40,993 nucleotides of DNA from the NCBI GenBank assembly GCA_027622555.1, contig JAQBYJ010000049.1:1-40993 (forward strand), given 5' to 3'. Made by a program: the position numbers and the translations under genes. Positions 35,232 through 40,993 of the stretch are shown piece by piece. Source of the stretch: Verrucomicrobiota bacterium (GTDB taxonomy: Bacteria; Verrucomicrobiota; Verrucomicrobiia; Opitutales; UBA2995). The notes beneath the pieces are model-generated. The model was not told the DNA's origin. It did no database searches and saw only the letters and a list, made by a program, of their open reading frames with translations. Within the stretch, counting starts at the first letter, position 1, and each line of letters opens with the position of its first letter.

Positions 35232-35438
35232 AGGGTTGTGATTCTTTCTGCGGGGAGGTTCGAGATATTTTTGCCTCTTTTTCTTCAAACTCATCTGAAA
35301 CAGACCGCTCGGCGATCGGTCCCTACCCTGGATTTGTCTAACTTAGGTAGGGCGGTTTTGCCATACCGAGCCGAAGGCGACAGCGAAGCGAACAACAACC
35401 GCAGTCAGGGATTTACCCCGTAGAAAGAATCACACCCT
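35232..35438. repeat. Structured non-coding element bounded by imperfect 24-bp inverted repeats
   Basis: The left arm at 35232-35255 (core TGTGATTCTTTCTGCGGGG) and the right arm at 35416-35438 (core CCCCGTAGAAAGAATCACA) are inverted copies differing by one mismatch and one single-base gap. Inside are a second inverted repeat, CCCTACC at 35321-35327 and GGTAGGG at 35346-35352, and a GC-rich dyad GACCG...CGGTC at 35303-35321. No convincing gene lies within. It fills most of the gap of about 380 bases between the bicupin gene and the higBA locus and looks like a MITE or REP-type mobile repeat; no clear target-site duplication was seen. Confidence 0.6.
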
Positions 35439-35454
35439 CCCTTTTCTGCCACAC

Positions 35455-35477
35455 CTAATTACGCTTGACGTAATTAG
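35455..35477. promoter_or_regulatory. Perfect 9-bp inverted repeat upstream of the higBA locus (probable HigA operator)
   Basis: CTAATTACG at 35455-35463 and CGTAATTAG at 35469-35477 are perfect inverted copies with a five-base spacer. A TTGACG hexamer at 35465-35470 falls inside and could be the -35 element, with a poor -10 (TAGTTT) 16 bases later. HigA-type antitoxins repress their own promoter by binding such palindromes, so this is the expected operator; binding is inferred. Confidence 0.6.
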
Positions 35478-35498
35478 AGTAATTTCTAGTTTCCCTCA

Positions 35499-35654
35499 GT
35501 GATTGAATCGTTCGGAGATAAAGAGACTGAAAATGTCTTTGAAGGTCGTCGATCACGGAAATTGCCTTACGATATCCAACAACGAGCGCGCAGAAAACTT
35601 AGGATGATTGATCAAGCTGTAGGGAAACAGGGATTGCTCGCGAAGTATCGATAA
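35499..35654 (+). pseudogene. Truncated HigB-type (RelE-superfamily) toxin
   Basis: The GTG at 35499 opens a 51-residue frame whose first 40 residues match the HigB family start: an SFGDKETENVF block, then RRSRKLPYDIQQRARRKLR and MIDQA. An intact HigB is about 92 residues; here the protein ends at LLAKYR. The second half, with the PPGNRLE block, the RINDQWRICF strand and the C-terminal residues needed for mRNA cleavage, is missing. higA starts only 18 bases further on, which is the usual higB-higA spacing, so an internal deletion of about 45 codons fits better than a simple frameshift. The shortened product is very unlikely to be a working toxin. The frame cannot extend upstream because of a stop at 35487. 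Confidence 0.75.
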
Positions 35655-35672
35655 CCGATTATCATTAAACAC

Positions 35673-35984
35673 ATGGCTAAAACAGAGAAACTACCCTTGG
35701 TTACCCCTGGTGAAATTCTTCGAGAAGAATTTTTAATCCCCATGGGTCTCACTCAAATTCAGGTGGCACACGACTCAGGAATTCCGGCCTCCCGATTGAC
35801 TGAGATTATTAAGGGGCGAAGGTCCATTACCGCTGAGACAGCACTTCGTTTATCGTCTTACTTTGGAACCACGCCAGGCTTTTGGCTTGGGTTGCAAACA
35901 GCTCATGACCTGGAGGTTGCCCAGCGCACCTATGGGCAAAGAATCAGATCCGCAGTTAACAGGCTCGTTGTAGCCGAAGATTGA
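35673..35984 (+). CDS. higA: HigA-family antitoxin
   Basis: The 103-residue protein is an XRE-type helix-turn-helix antitoxin: TPGEILREEFLIPMGLTQIQ, then HDSGIPASRLTEIIKGRRS (recognition helix, about residues 38-56), ITAETALRLSSYFGTTPGFW and LGLQTAHDLEVA, the pattern typical of HigA. It is complete and follows a truncated toxin frame by 18 bases. It probably still binds the palindrome at 35455-35477. A retained antitoxin without its toxin can act as a plain repressor or neutralise related toxins elsewhere. Confidence 0.92.
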   Translation: MAKTEKLPLVTPGEILREEFLIPMGLTQIQVAHDSGIPASRLTEIIKGRRSITAETALRLSSYFGTTPGFWLGLQTAHDLEVAQRTYGQRIRSAVNRLVVAED

Positions 35985-36128
35985 TATCCACCTTGTTATA
36001 AGTACCAATAATTGACATTTGACTCCCTTCGCAGAGGCCTTGCTCTGACCGAAGTTATGTAATAAAGGATGCAGTCAAAGAATGAAAACACCCTACCTTT
36101 AAGTTAACCTAGCTAGTATCCATTTACC

Positions 36129-36986
36129 ATGAGCGAAACCGTCAGTTATCCCTGTTTTGAAGTTTCCATCGAAAATCAGATTGCACATATTCAGCTGAAC
36201 CGTCCGGAAAAAAGAAACTGCATGTCACGGTCATTCTGGAATGACCTTCCTGCAGTGGTTAAGGATATCGATCACAATGCAAAAGCGCGGGTGATTGTTA
36301 TTTCTTCAACGGGTCCTCACTTTACCGCCGGTCTGGACCTGAAGGAATTTGCCGTGACCGAAGGCGCTATCCTGGTCGATGAAAACACAAAAGACACCCA
36401 GGCCGCAGCAGATTTTTACAGCCATGTATCTCTGATGCAGGATAGTTTTACTACGCTGGAACAATGTCGCCTTCCCATATTGGCGGCAATCCAGGGCGGA
36501 TGTATCGGAGGTGGTGTTGATTTCACAACAGCCTGCGATATTCGGTATGCCTGCGAGGGTGCCTTTTTCACCATCTATGAAATCAAAATCGCCATGACAG
36601 CCGATGTTGGAACATTTCCCAGAATTGTAAAACTACTGCCCGAAGGGATTGTTCGTGAACTTGCTTATACGGGTAGGCCTTTGCCGGCCGAGGAAGCGTT
36701 GAGTTTAGGTTTTGTAAACAAAGTTTTCCCGGATCAGGAATCGATGCTTGAGGGCGTAATGAAGATTGCTGAGGAAATTGCATCGAACGCGCCGCTGGCT
36801 GTTTACGGCTGCAAAAAGATGATCAACTATGCGCGTGATCACTCAACCGCGGACGGCTTGGACTATGTAGCAGTCTGGAATATGAGTATGCTGAAGAGCG
36901 AAGAAATGATCGAATCTCAAATGGCCAAGATGGAGAAACGTGCGGGGAAGTTTGTAGATTTGCCCGTTGTTAAGGATAAAATTTAA
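36129..36986 (+). CDS. Crotonase-family enzyme, delta(3,5)-delta(2,4)-dienoyl-CoA isomerase-like
   Basis: The protein has the crotonase CoA-binding and oxyanion-hole blocks (HFTAGLDLKEF at 64-74; IQGGCIGGGVDFTTACDIRY at 121-140). It keeps three acidic residues, Asp131, Glu151 and Asp159, with the same spacing as the catalytic Asp176, Glu196 and Asp204 of mammalian dienoyl-CoA isomerase (ECH1). The C-terminal stretch ARDHSTADGLDYVAVWNMSML is also ECH1-like. This points to isomerisation of 3,5-dienoyl-CoA during beta-oxidation of unsaturated fatty acids. At 285 aa, without a targeting signal, it is complete. No other beta-oxidation gene adjoins it. A TTGACA at 36012-36017 has no fitting -10. 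Confidence 0.9.
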   Translation: MSETVSYPCFEVSIENQIAHIQLNRPEKRNCMSRSFWNDLPAVVKDIDHNAKARVIVISSTGPHFTAGLDLKEFAVTEGAILVDENTKDTQAAADFYSHVSLMQDSFTTLEQCRLPILAAIQGGCIGGGVDFTTACDIRYACEGAFFTIYEIKIAMTADVGTFPRIVKLLPEGIVRELAYTGRPLPAEEALSLGFVNKVFPDQESMLEGVMKIAEEIASNAPLAVYGCKKMINYARDHSTADGLDYVAVWNMSMLKSEEMIESQMAKMEKRAGKFVDLPVVKDKI

Positions 36987-37096
36987 AACCGCCAATAGAG
37001 TCAGATAAGGGAATTGGATCGTCCCTTTGCTCCGTCCATATTTAAATGATTGTATGGTTGTCACTCGTTACAACCTTCGTCCTCTTTCCTGCGCCT

Positions 37097-37270
37097 CTAC
37101 CCATTCCCAGATTCGGAACAGAACAAGAGTTTGTTTCCCTCGCTGTCGAGGAAGGCACCGATGGGATTGCCTCCGAAAACTTCCACCGGATCGGACACGG
37201 TGACGCCTCGTTCAATGAGCGCCTTTTGGGCGGCATAGGCATCATTATTCGCGACTCGTAAATCAAAAAC
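37097..37270 (-). pseudogene. Remnant of a VOC (glyoxalase/bleomycin-resistance) family gene, C-terminal half
   Basis: The minus strand codes for 57 residues that match the last half of a VOC domain: VFDLRVANNDAYAAQKALIE, RGVTVSDPVEVFGGNPIGAF and LDSEGNKLLFCSESG, ending with TAG at 37097-37099. The block D-S-E-G-N-K-L-L-F is the metal-site/C-terminal strand of the fold. Upstream in the frame comes a TAG (37271-37273) that lies in a REP-like repeat; no start codon or N-terminal half follows within reach. The gene has therefore lost its 5' part. VOC proteins include glyoxalases, dioxygenases and resistance proteins; which this was cannot be told. Confidence 0.72.
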
Positions 37271-37299
37271 CTACGGGTCGCGACTAAAAGTGCTCCTAC
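37270..37299 (-). repeat. REP-like palindromic element
   Basis: Read on the minus strand the element starts GTAGGAGCACTTTTAGTCGC and continues GACCCGTAGG. It resembles REP sequences of the GTAGGAGCGGCTTTAGCCGCGAC kind found in several bacterial genomes, with a stem GCACT/AGTcGC around a TTTT loop and a CCTAC repeat at each end on the plus strand. It sits exactly where the VOC reading frame is lost. Only one copy is visible in this window, so its repetitive nature is inferred. Confidence 0.5.
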
Positions 37300-37429
37300 A
37301 AATGGAGGGAGGTGAATTTTTCTTTAGTGAATCAGCCCAAAGAATTCTGTGCGAAAACGGAAGGTAGCTTCGCCCGAATAATGCTTAAACTTAGTGCCAT
37401 CCAGGTCCGTCTCCATTTTCCAAGTTCAC

Positions 37430-38617
37430 TCAATCAGCCATGCGGTTGGCTTCCATCGATTCAAGGATCTTTTCGAAAAGCGCGGGGGCGGTGGTCCGGC
37501 CAAGTGGGAAGCCACCGTTGGCCATGAATACCAGCCCCGTTTTTGCTTCCCTGGAAAACGTGAAGAAAGATGCGTATCCATCGATCCTTCCATTGTGCCC
37601 GATCATGGTATGCCCGTCCCTGTATCCTATATCCACCGACACACCCATACGATGTTGACCTTCCTGAAAATACACAGACGCCAGGTCGCGAATAACAGAG
37701 GCATTGATCGGCAGGCTAGCTGAATGAGATTCGTCCACGGCGAGCTGAAAGAGCCCCATCAATTTTGCCATGTCCTGCCCCGTGGAGTACATACCTCCGA
37801 CCGGGGCGTAACCTTGCAGGTCGGGATCGACAGCCGGTTGAAAATGGGGGAAGTAGCCCGTTGTCTTCAGCTTAAGATCGATGTCGCGGGTGTGGAACCA
37901 GGTATGATGCATCTCGAGAGGATTAAGAATCTCAACCTGAATAAAGGCCTCGTATGGCAGTTCCTGCACGCGACTTACGACTTCCGCAAGGAGGAGTATG
38001 CCCACATTCGAATAGGCGTATTGATCGATTTTCGATGAGTCAGGAGACAAGGTTGCCGCGTTTTCGACAATCTCGGCCATGGTGGCCTGGGTAACCTCGT
38101 CGTCCCGCTCCCGCAAACCGGGCTTGTGCAGCAAGGGTAGGCCTCCGGTATGGGTGAAAAGCTGCTTCAAAGTCAGTTTCCCGACTTCTTTTTTCCGGAG
38201 ATCATCAATATAGTTGGATACCGGAGCCTCATAATCTACGAGTCCCTGGTCCTTGCAGAGAGCCAGGGCGAGCCCGACGAAAAGCTTGCTTGTAGATCCC
38301 AGCCGAAATAACGAATCCTGCCTGACCGGTTGGCCCAACGCGGGATCGATCAGGTCGGCGGGTTGATTGACCAACGCCTCTACATTCGAAGCTTCACCAT
38401 AGCCAAATGGACGGCAAACGACCAACTCCCCGTTTGCGACGATACCGATCACCCCGCCCGGCGCGTAATAAGTATCGGGAGTAAAGGCATTCTTGTCCCC
38501 CTGCATCAGTTTCAATTCAGAAAGAAACTCATCCGTAACCGCAATGAACGATTCCTCCTCTCGCTGAGTAGAACAGGATACAGCAAAAAGCAGTAGAAGA
38601 AGGACGGACCTCTTCAT
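37430..38617 (-). CDS. Serine hydrolase of the beta-lactamase/penicillin-binding (class C-like) family, lipoprotein
   Basis: From the ATG at 38617 (preceded by GAAGGA) the protein opens with a lipoprotein signal, KRSVLLLLLFAVSCSTQ, with the lipidated Cys at 15. The catalytic S-x-x-K is Ser108-Thr-Ser-Lys111 in RLGSTSKLFVG, the Y-x-N motif is Tyr202-Ser-Asn204 in YAYSNVGILLL, and HTGGLP is the usual block between them. HNGRIDGYASFF near the end replaces the KTG box with HxG, as in esterase-type (EstB/DD-peptidase-like) members. It is 395 aa. Substrate could be an ester, a D-peptide or a beta-lactam; esterase or peptidase is more likely than resistance. An upstream ATG at 38650 would spoil the signal. 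Confidence 0.88.
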   Translation of the reverse strand: MKRSVLLLLLFAVSCSTQREEESFIAVTDEFLSELKLMQGDKNAFTPDTYYAPGGVIGIVANGELVVCRPFGYGEASNVEALVNQPADLIDPALGQPVRQDSLFRLGSTSKLFVGLALALCKDQGLVDYEAPVSNYIDDLRKKEVGKLTLKQLFTHTGGLPLLHKPGLRERDDEVTQATMAEIVENAATLSPDSSKIDQYAYSNVGILLLAEVVSRVQELPYEAFIQVEILNPLEMHHTWFHTRDIDLKLKTTGYFPHFQPAVDPDLQGYAPVGGMYSTGQDMAKLMGLFQLAVDESHSASLPINASVIRDLASVYFQEGQHRMGVSVDIGYRDGHTMIGHNGRIDGYASFFTFSREAKTGLVFMANGGFPLGRTTAPALFEKILESMEANRMAD

Positions 38618-38701
38618 GATTCCTTCAAACTTTGAATTACCAAAAATCATGCAAAGAACCTATATCGCAGGAAACGATCAGGTAAATACCAGACTACCTT
38701 G

Positions 38702-38810
38702 TCCCCATCATCTTCCTCCTAATCTTCGTCTTCCTCCTCTTCGTCTTCCTCCTAATATTCCTCTTAATCTTAATCTTAATCCAACCCCTGAACTTTTCCA
38801 ACCCCTGAAC
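38702..38810. repeat. Pyrimidine-rich tandem repeat tract
   Basis: From 38702 to 38780 the plus strand is almost only C and T with some A. It contains two exact tandem copies of CTTCGTCTTCCTCCT (38724-38738 and 38739-38753), a diverged copy before them, and CTTAAT repeats to 38780. Then CCAACCCCTGAAC occurs twice (38781-38793 and 38798-38810), a 17-base period. The tract fills most of the gap between the serine hydrolase and the DMT transporter gene. It has no convincing reading frame. It could vary in length between strains. Confidence 0.75.
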
Positions 38811-38836
38811 CTGTTAAACCTTAAAACCCTTATTTC

Positions 38837-39739
38837 CTAGTCTATCGTCGCAACGGCAGGCGGAGTCGAAGCATGCTTGCGTTCCCGCATTTCGCGATGT
38901 GAGATATAGGTGGCTGCTGTGATCACAATCACGCTGCCCAACACAACAAAGGGATCAATCGGTTCACTAAACAACATGACTCCCATCGCGGTTGCCCAAA
39001 CCAATTGTAGAAAAGAAAGCGGTTGGGTCACCGTAATCGGCGCGGCGGCAAACGCTTTGGTCAAAGCGTAGTGACCAAAAGTTGCCAGCAAAGCGCTCAA
39101 AGACAACCAGCCAACTTCCGCGACGGTGGGCGGGCGCCATTGAAGGATCGCACCCGGTAACAAGGTCAAAGTGCATCCGACGGAGAGCAGGCCCACAATC
39201 ATGGAGGGGTCTTCCCGTGCCGTCAGTTTTTTCGCAATAATGAACGATGCTGCGAATAGCGGGGCGGCGCTTAATTGTGCCAGTTGCCCAAGATTAACCT
39301 CCTCAAACCCAGGCCGGATAATAACCATCGCTCCGACAAAGCCAGCTACAACCCCGATGATCCGCCTGAGATGCAAACGCTCCCCCAGAAACATAGCCGC
39401 TCCAATCGTCACGAAAATGGGCGCTACATAACCAAGTGCGGTGACTTCAGCCATCGGGACACGCGCCATGGCAAAAAACCACAAGATGACGGCGACCCCG
39501 TGAATCAGGCTACGTCCTATATACAGTTGCAATGTTTTGCGTTCCGGTAGTCCCGTCCAGTTTCGCAAAATGATGGGCGCAATCATCAAGGTGCCAATTC
39601 CATATCTGATAAACGCGCCTTCAATGGCGGGCATATCTGACCCCAGGTAACGAATAACTCCGGTTACGCAGGCAAACATCAGGTTGGTCAACAGCATCCA
39701 TAAGATGCCCTGACGAGTGTTACCTGGATTCACTCGCAC
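38837..39739 (-). CDS. EamA/DMT-family transporter
   Basis: The 300-residue protein has ten hydrophobic segments in two EamA repeats (about 8-135 and 150-285). Family features are LMFACVTGVIRYLG at the first helix, MARVPMAEVTALGYVAPIFV in helices 3-4, and the second-repeat counterpart KAFAAAPITVTQPLSFLQLVWA. DMT proteins export metabolites or amino acids, or take up nucleotide sugars; the substrate is not readable. The start is a GTG at 39739 without a clear ribosome binding site; a second GTG lies two codons later. The pyrimidine-rich tract lies just after its stop. Confidence 0.88.
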   Translation of the reverse strand: MRVNPGNTRQGILWMLLTNLMFACVTGVIRYLGSDMPAIEGAFIRYGIGTLMIAPIILRNWTGLPERKTLQLYIGRSLIHGVAVILWFFAMARVPMAEVTALGYVAPIFVTIGAAMFLGERLHLRRIIGVVAGFVGAMVIIRPGFEEVNLGQLAQLSAAPLFAASFIIAKKLTAREDPSMIVGLLSVGCTLTLLPGAILQWRPPTVAEVGWLSLSALLATFGHYALTKAFAAAPITVTQPLSFLQLVWATAMGVMLFSEPIDPFVVLGSVIVITAATYISHREMRERKHASTPPAVATID

Positions 39740-39901
39740 TGGTTGTTAATAGCAGATTCAATGGGATCGATTCAGTTCGTGAAAAACCGTGTTTGCTTAA
39801 TTGAACCTTAGCAAGCGGGGAATCAACCTGGCACCCTCCTTTTGTCGACCGTCACTATTTTCACTTGCGTTTCGTGGGACAATTGAAGCTGATCTCTCAC
39901 C

Positions 39902-40360
39902 ATGAAACTTACCCCAAAACTTACTCCGCTTACCTTTCTTCTAATCAGCCTGACGGTCTGTGCATTCGCTGACGCGAAGTCTGACCCCGCCATTGCTGCC
40001 GTCCTTGCCGCCAACGAGGCGCGAAACACAGCCCTCGTTTCTCACGACCTTAAAGCGCTGAATAAAATTCTCGCATCCGATTTCAATTACACCCACAGCA
40101 ACAATTTTCAGGAGACCAAGGAATCGCATATCGGTTCACTAAAAGAAGGCCTGCGCTACACGAAATTCGAGACATCCGAATTGCGGGCCAACATCCTCAC
40201 GCCCGATATCGTCACGCTCAATGGTTTCTTCGACCAGACCAAGGGCAAGGATGGCAATATGAAGTCAGGTAAATATCTCTTTATGGCGGTCTGGCGCCGA
40301 GCAGGAAATACCTGGCAACTAACCAGCTTTCAGTCTGCCCTTCCGCCACCCGTCAAATAA
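39902..40360 (+). CDS. Secreted NTF2-like (DUF4440/SnoaL-type) protein
   Basis: The protein starts with a signal peptide (LTFLLISLTVCAFADAKS) and continues with a DUF4440-type NTF2-like fold: AAVLAANEARNTALVSHDLK, LNKILASDFNYTHSNN, then the strand MKSGKYLFMAVWRRAGNTWQ and the closing TSFQSA. It is 152 aa, complete. Members bind small molecules or act as ketosteroid-isomerase-like enzymes; many have no known function. It is convergent with the ParS/MbcA-type antitoxin gene. Confidence 0.82.
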   Translation: MKLTPKLTPLTFLLISLTVCAFADAKSDPAIAAVLAANEARNTALVSHDLKALNKILASDFNYTHSNNFQETKESHIGSLKEGLRYTKFETSELRANILTPDIVTLNGFFDQTKGKDGNMKSGKYLFMAVWRRAGNTWQLTSFQSALPPPVK

Positions 40361-40475
40361 GGGATTTGGATCGACCTTTCCTTAACTTGTTTAGCCACCG
40401 GCGGACAAGAAAATCGCTAAGAAAACAATTAGCTATTCGGACCACCCCCTTTGGCGTCCCTTTTGGTCAGCCGTA

Positions 40476-40856
40476 TCAGCTAAAGGCACCCATACGGATT
40501 TCATGAATCATCCTCCAAAGCCGATCACTTTCCCCTCGCTCAATCACCTGTAAGGGAGTCGAACCCTCAAATGCTTCATTCGGGGCCTTCAGCCACTCGC
40601 CCACATAGTTCGTTTCCATCTGGTCAGCCAGGGCATCGAACAAACGCACTAACTCTTTAAGTTGTTTTTGAGCGGCGGCACTGGGTTTATCTCCAGCCGC
40701 CCACTTGTCTACGGCACGCAGGGAATACCCGGTCAGACGGGTCAGATCAGGCCGGACGACCTTGTAGCGTCTGCAAAACTGTTTTACGTCAAAAGAGCTT
40801 GTTCCAGGAATTCCAAGCCCCTTGGCAGAAGTCGGTTTCTTTGATTTGGTTGCCAT
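40476..40856 (-). CDS. MbcA/ParS/Xre-type antitoxin (DUF2384 C-terminal domain)
   Basis: The N-terminal half holds a short helix-turn-helix-like region (FCRRYKVVRPDLTRLTGYSL, then RAVDKWAAGDKPSAAAQKQL; about residues 27-66). The C-terminal half carries the toxin-binding domain pattern WLKAPNEAFEGSTPLQVIERGESDRLWRMI (here in parts: WLKAPNEAF, GSTPLQVIERGE, DRLWRMIHEIRMG). Such antitoxins pair with RES-domain NAD-degrading toxins, whose gene normally follows. Here the next gene downstream is an unrelated convergent one, so no partner is seen. A 16-bp palindrome lies 25 bases upstream of the ATG. The gene starts 41 bases after the stop of a partial gene at the window edge. Confidence 0.82.
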   Translation of the reverse strand: MATKSKKPTSAKGLGIPGTSSFDVKQFCRRYKVVRPDLTRLTGYSLRAVDKWAAGDKPSAAAQKQLKELVRLFDALADQMETNYVGEWLKAPNEAFEGSTPLQVIERGESDRLWRMIHEIRMGAFS

Positions 40857-40881
40857 GAGTCAATTTTGATTATTCCATCAG

Positions 40882-40897
40882 CATGCACATGTGCATG
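40882..40897. promoter_or_regulatory. Perfect 16-bp palindrome upstream of the antitoxin gene (probable operator)
   Basis: CATGCACATGTGCATG is its own reverse complement. It lies 25 bases before the start of the antitoxin gene and directly after the stop codon of the partial gene upstream. Antitoxins with helix-turn-helix domains usually repress their own promoter through such a site, so an operator role is inferred. Confidence 0.6.
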
Positions 40898-40993
40898 TTA
40901 TTTTGCAAGCCATTGTTCAAGCCATTGTTGAACGAAGCCGCTGTCGCGGCAGGTGGTGTTTTTGGGGTTCAAAACTGTGGGGTGGTAAAAGAC
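40898..40993 (-). CDS. C-terminal end of an unidentified protein (cut by the window edge)
   Basis: The minus strand is open from the window edge to a TAA at 40898-40900, giving the last 31 residues: VFYHPTVLNPKNTTCRDSGF followed by VQQWLEQWLAK. The amphipathic helical ending looks like a real protein tail. An exact 12-base tandem repeat (CAAGCCATTGTT at 40906-40917 and 40918-40929) encodes the duplicated QQWL/EQWL. I do not recognise the family. It is in the same direction as the antitoxin gene 41 bases downstream and could share its transcript. Confidence 0.45.
   Translation of the reverse strand, partial: VFYHPTVLNPKNTTCRDSGFVQQWLEQWLAK

Noticed and set aside
35238-35423. 61-codon frame on the plus strand
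   Set aside because: It lies entirely within the inverted-repeat element and reads through its arms; no family or ribosome binding site supports it.
37324-37416. 30-codon minus-strand frame after the serine hydrolase stop (starting METDLDGTKF)
   Set aside because: Its composition is protein-like and it may be another remnant, but it is too short and matches nothing I recognise, so it is not listed as a gene.
1-40993. CRISPR arrays, tRNA or rRNA genes, insertion sequences, prophage genes
   Set aside because: No regularly spaced repeats, no tRNA-like cloverleaf or T-loop pattern in the gaps, and no transposase, integrase or phage structural protein among the translated frames.

Overview
The window looks like a chromosomal segment from a free-living, probably aquatic bacterium of the Verrucomicrobiota (PVC group, Opitutae-like). 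This placement is an inference from four things: a near-complete bacterial nuo operon that starts at nuoB, a double-length ThyX-like protein of a size I associate with PVC bacteria, a secreted sulfatase, and a two-subunit 2-oxoacid:ferredoxin oxidoreductase. No rRNA, tRNA, CRISPR array, transposase or phage module was seen.

Layout. 1-2.2 kb: a broken S41-protease-like gene, a HAD hydrolase and a DciA/DUF721 gene. 2.4-5.3 kb: korA-korB (2-oxoglutarate:ferredoxin oxidoreductase type). 5.5-8.2 kb: rpsO-pnp, with a nested hairpin in the spacer and a strong terminator after pnp. 8.3-10.3 kb: a small exported protein, surE and a GT2 glycosyltransferase. 10.4-14.2 kb (minus): rarA, a small exported protein, a PF04020 membrane protein and lpdA. 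14.3-17.5 kb: a ComEC-like channel without its nuclease-like domain, coupled to a coiled-coil gene and facing an EEP hydrolase and a small secreted protein. 17.5-18.8 kb: the tandem ThyX-like protein. 18.9-32.3 kb (minus): nuoBCDEFGHIJKLMN in canonical order, without nuoA.

32.5-41 kb is accessory in character: a sulfatase, a GC-rich secreted bicupin-like protein, a structured non-coding element bounded by inverted repeats, a higBA locus with an intact antitoxin and a truncated toxin, a dienoyl-CoA-isomerase-like crotonase, a VOC gene remnant abutting a REP-like element, a lipoprotein serine hydrolase, a pyrimidine-rich repeat tract, a DMT transporter, an NTF2-like protein, and a ParS/MbcA-type antitoxin without a recognisable toxin but with a 16-bp palindrome upstream.

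How it fits together. Lpd and KorAB belong to 2-oxoacid oxidation; complex I takes the electrons from NADH to quinone. rpsO-pnp links translation and RNA decay. RarA and DciA serve replication, and the ThyX-like protein points to dTMP synthesis. No clearly new multi-gene system is present. The most unusual items are the split-motif ThyX, the two antitoxins without intact partners, the inverted-repeat element, and the VOC/REP junction.
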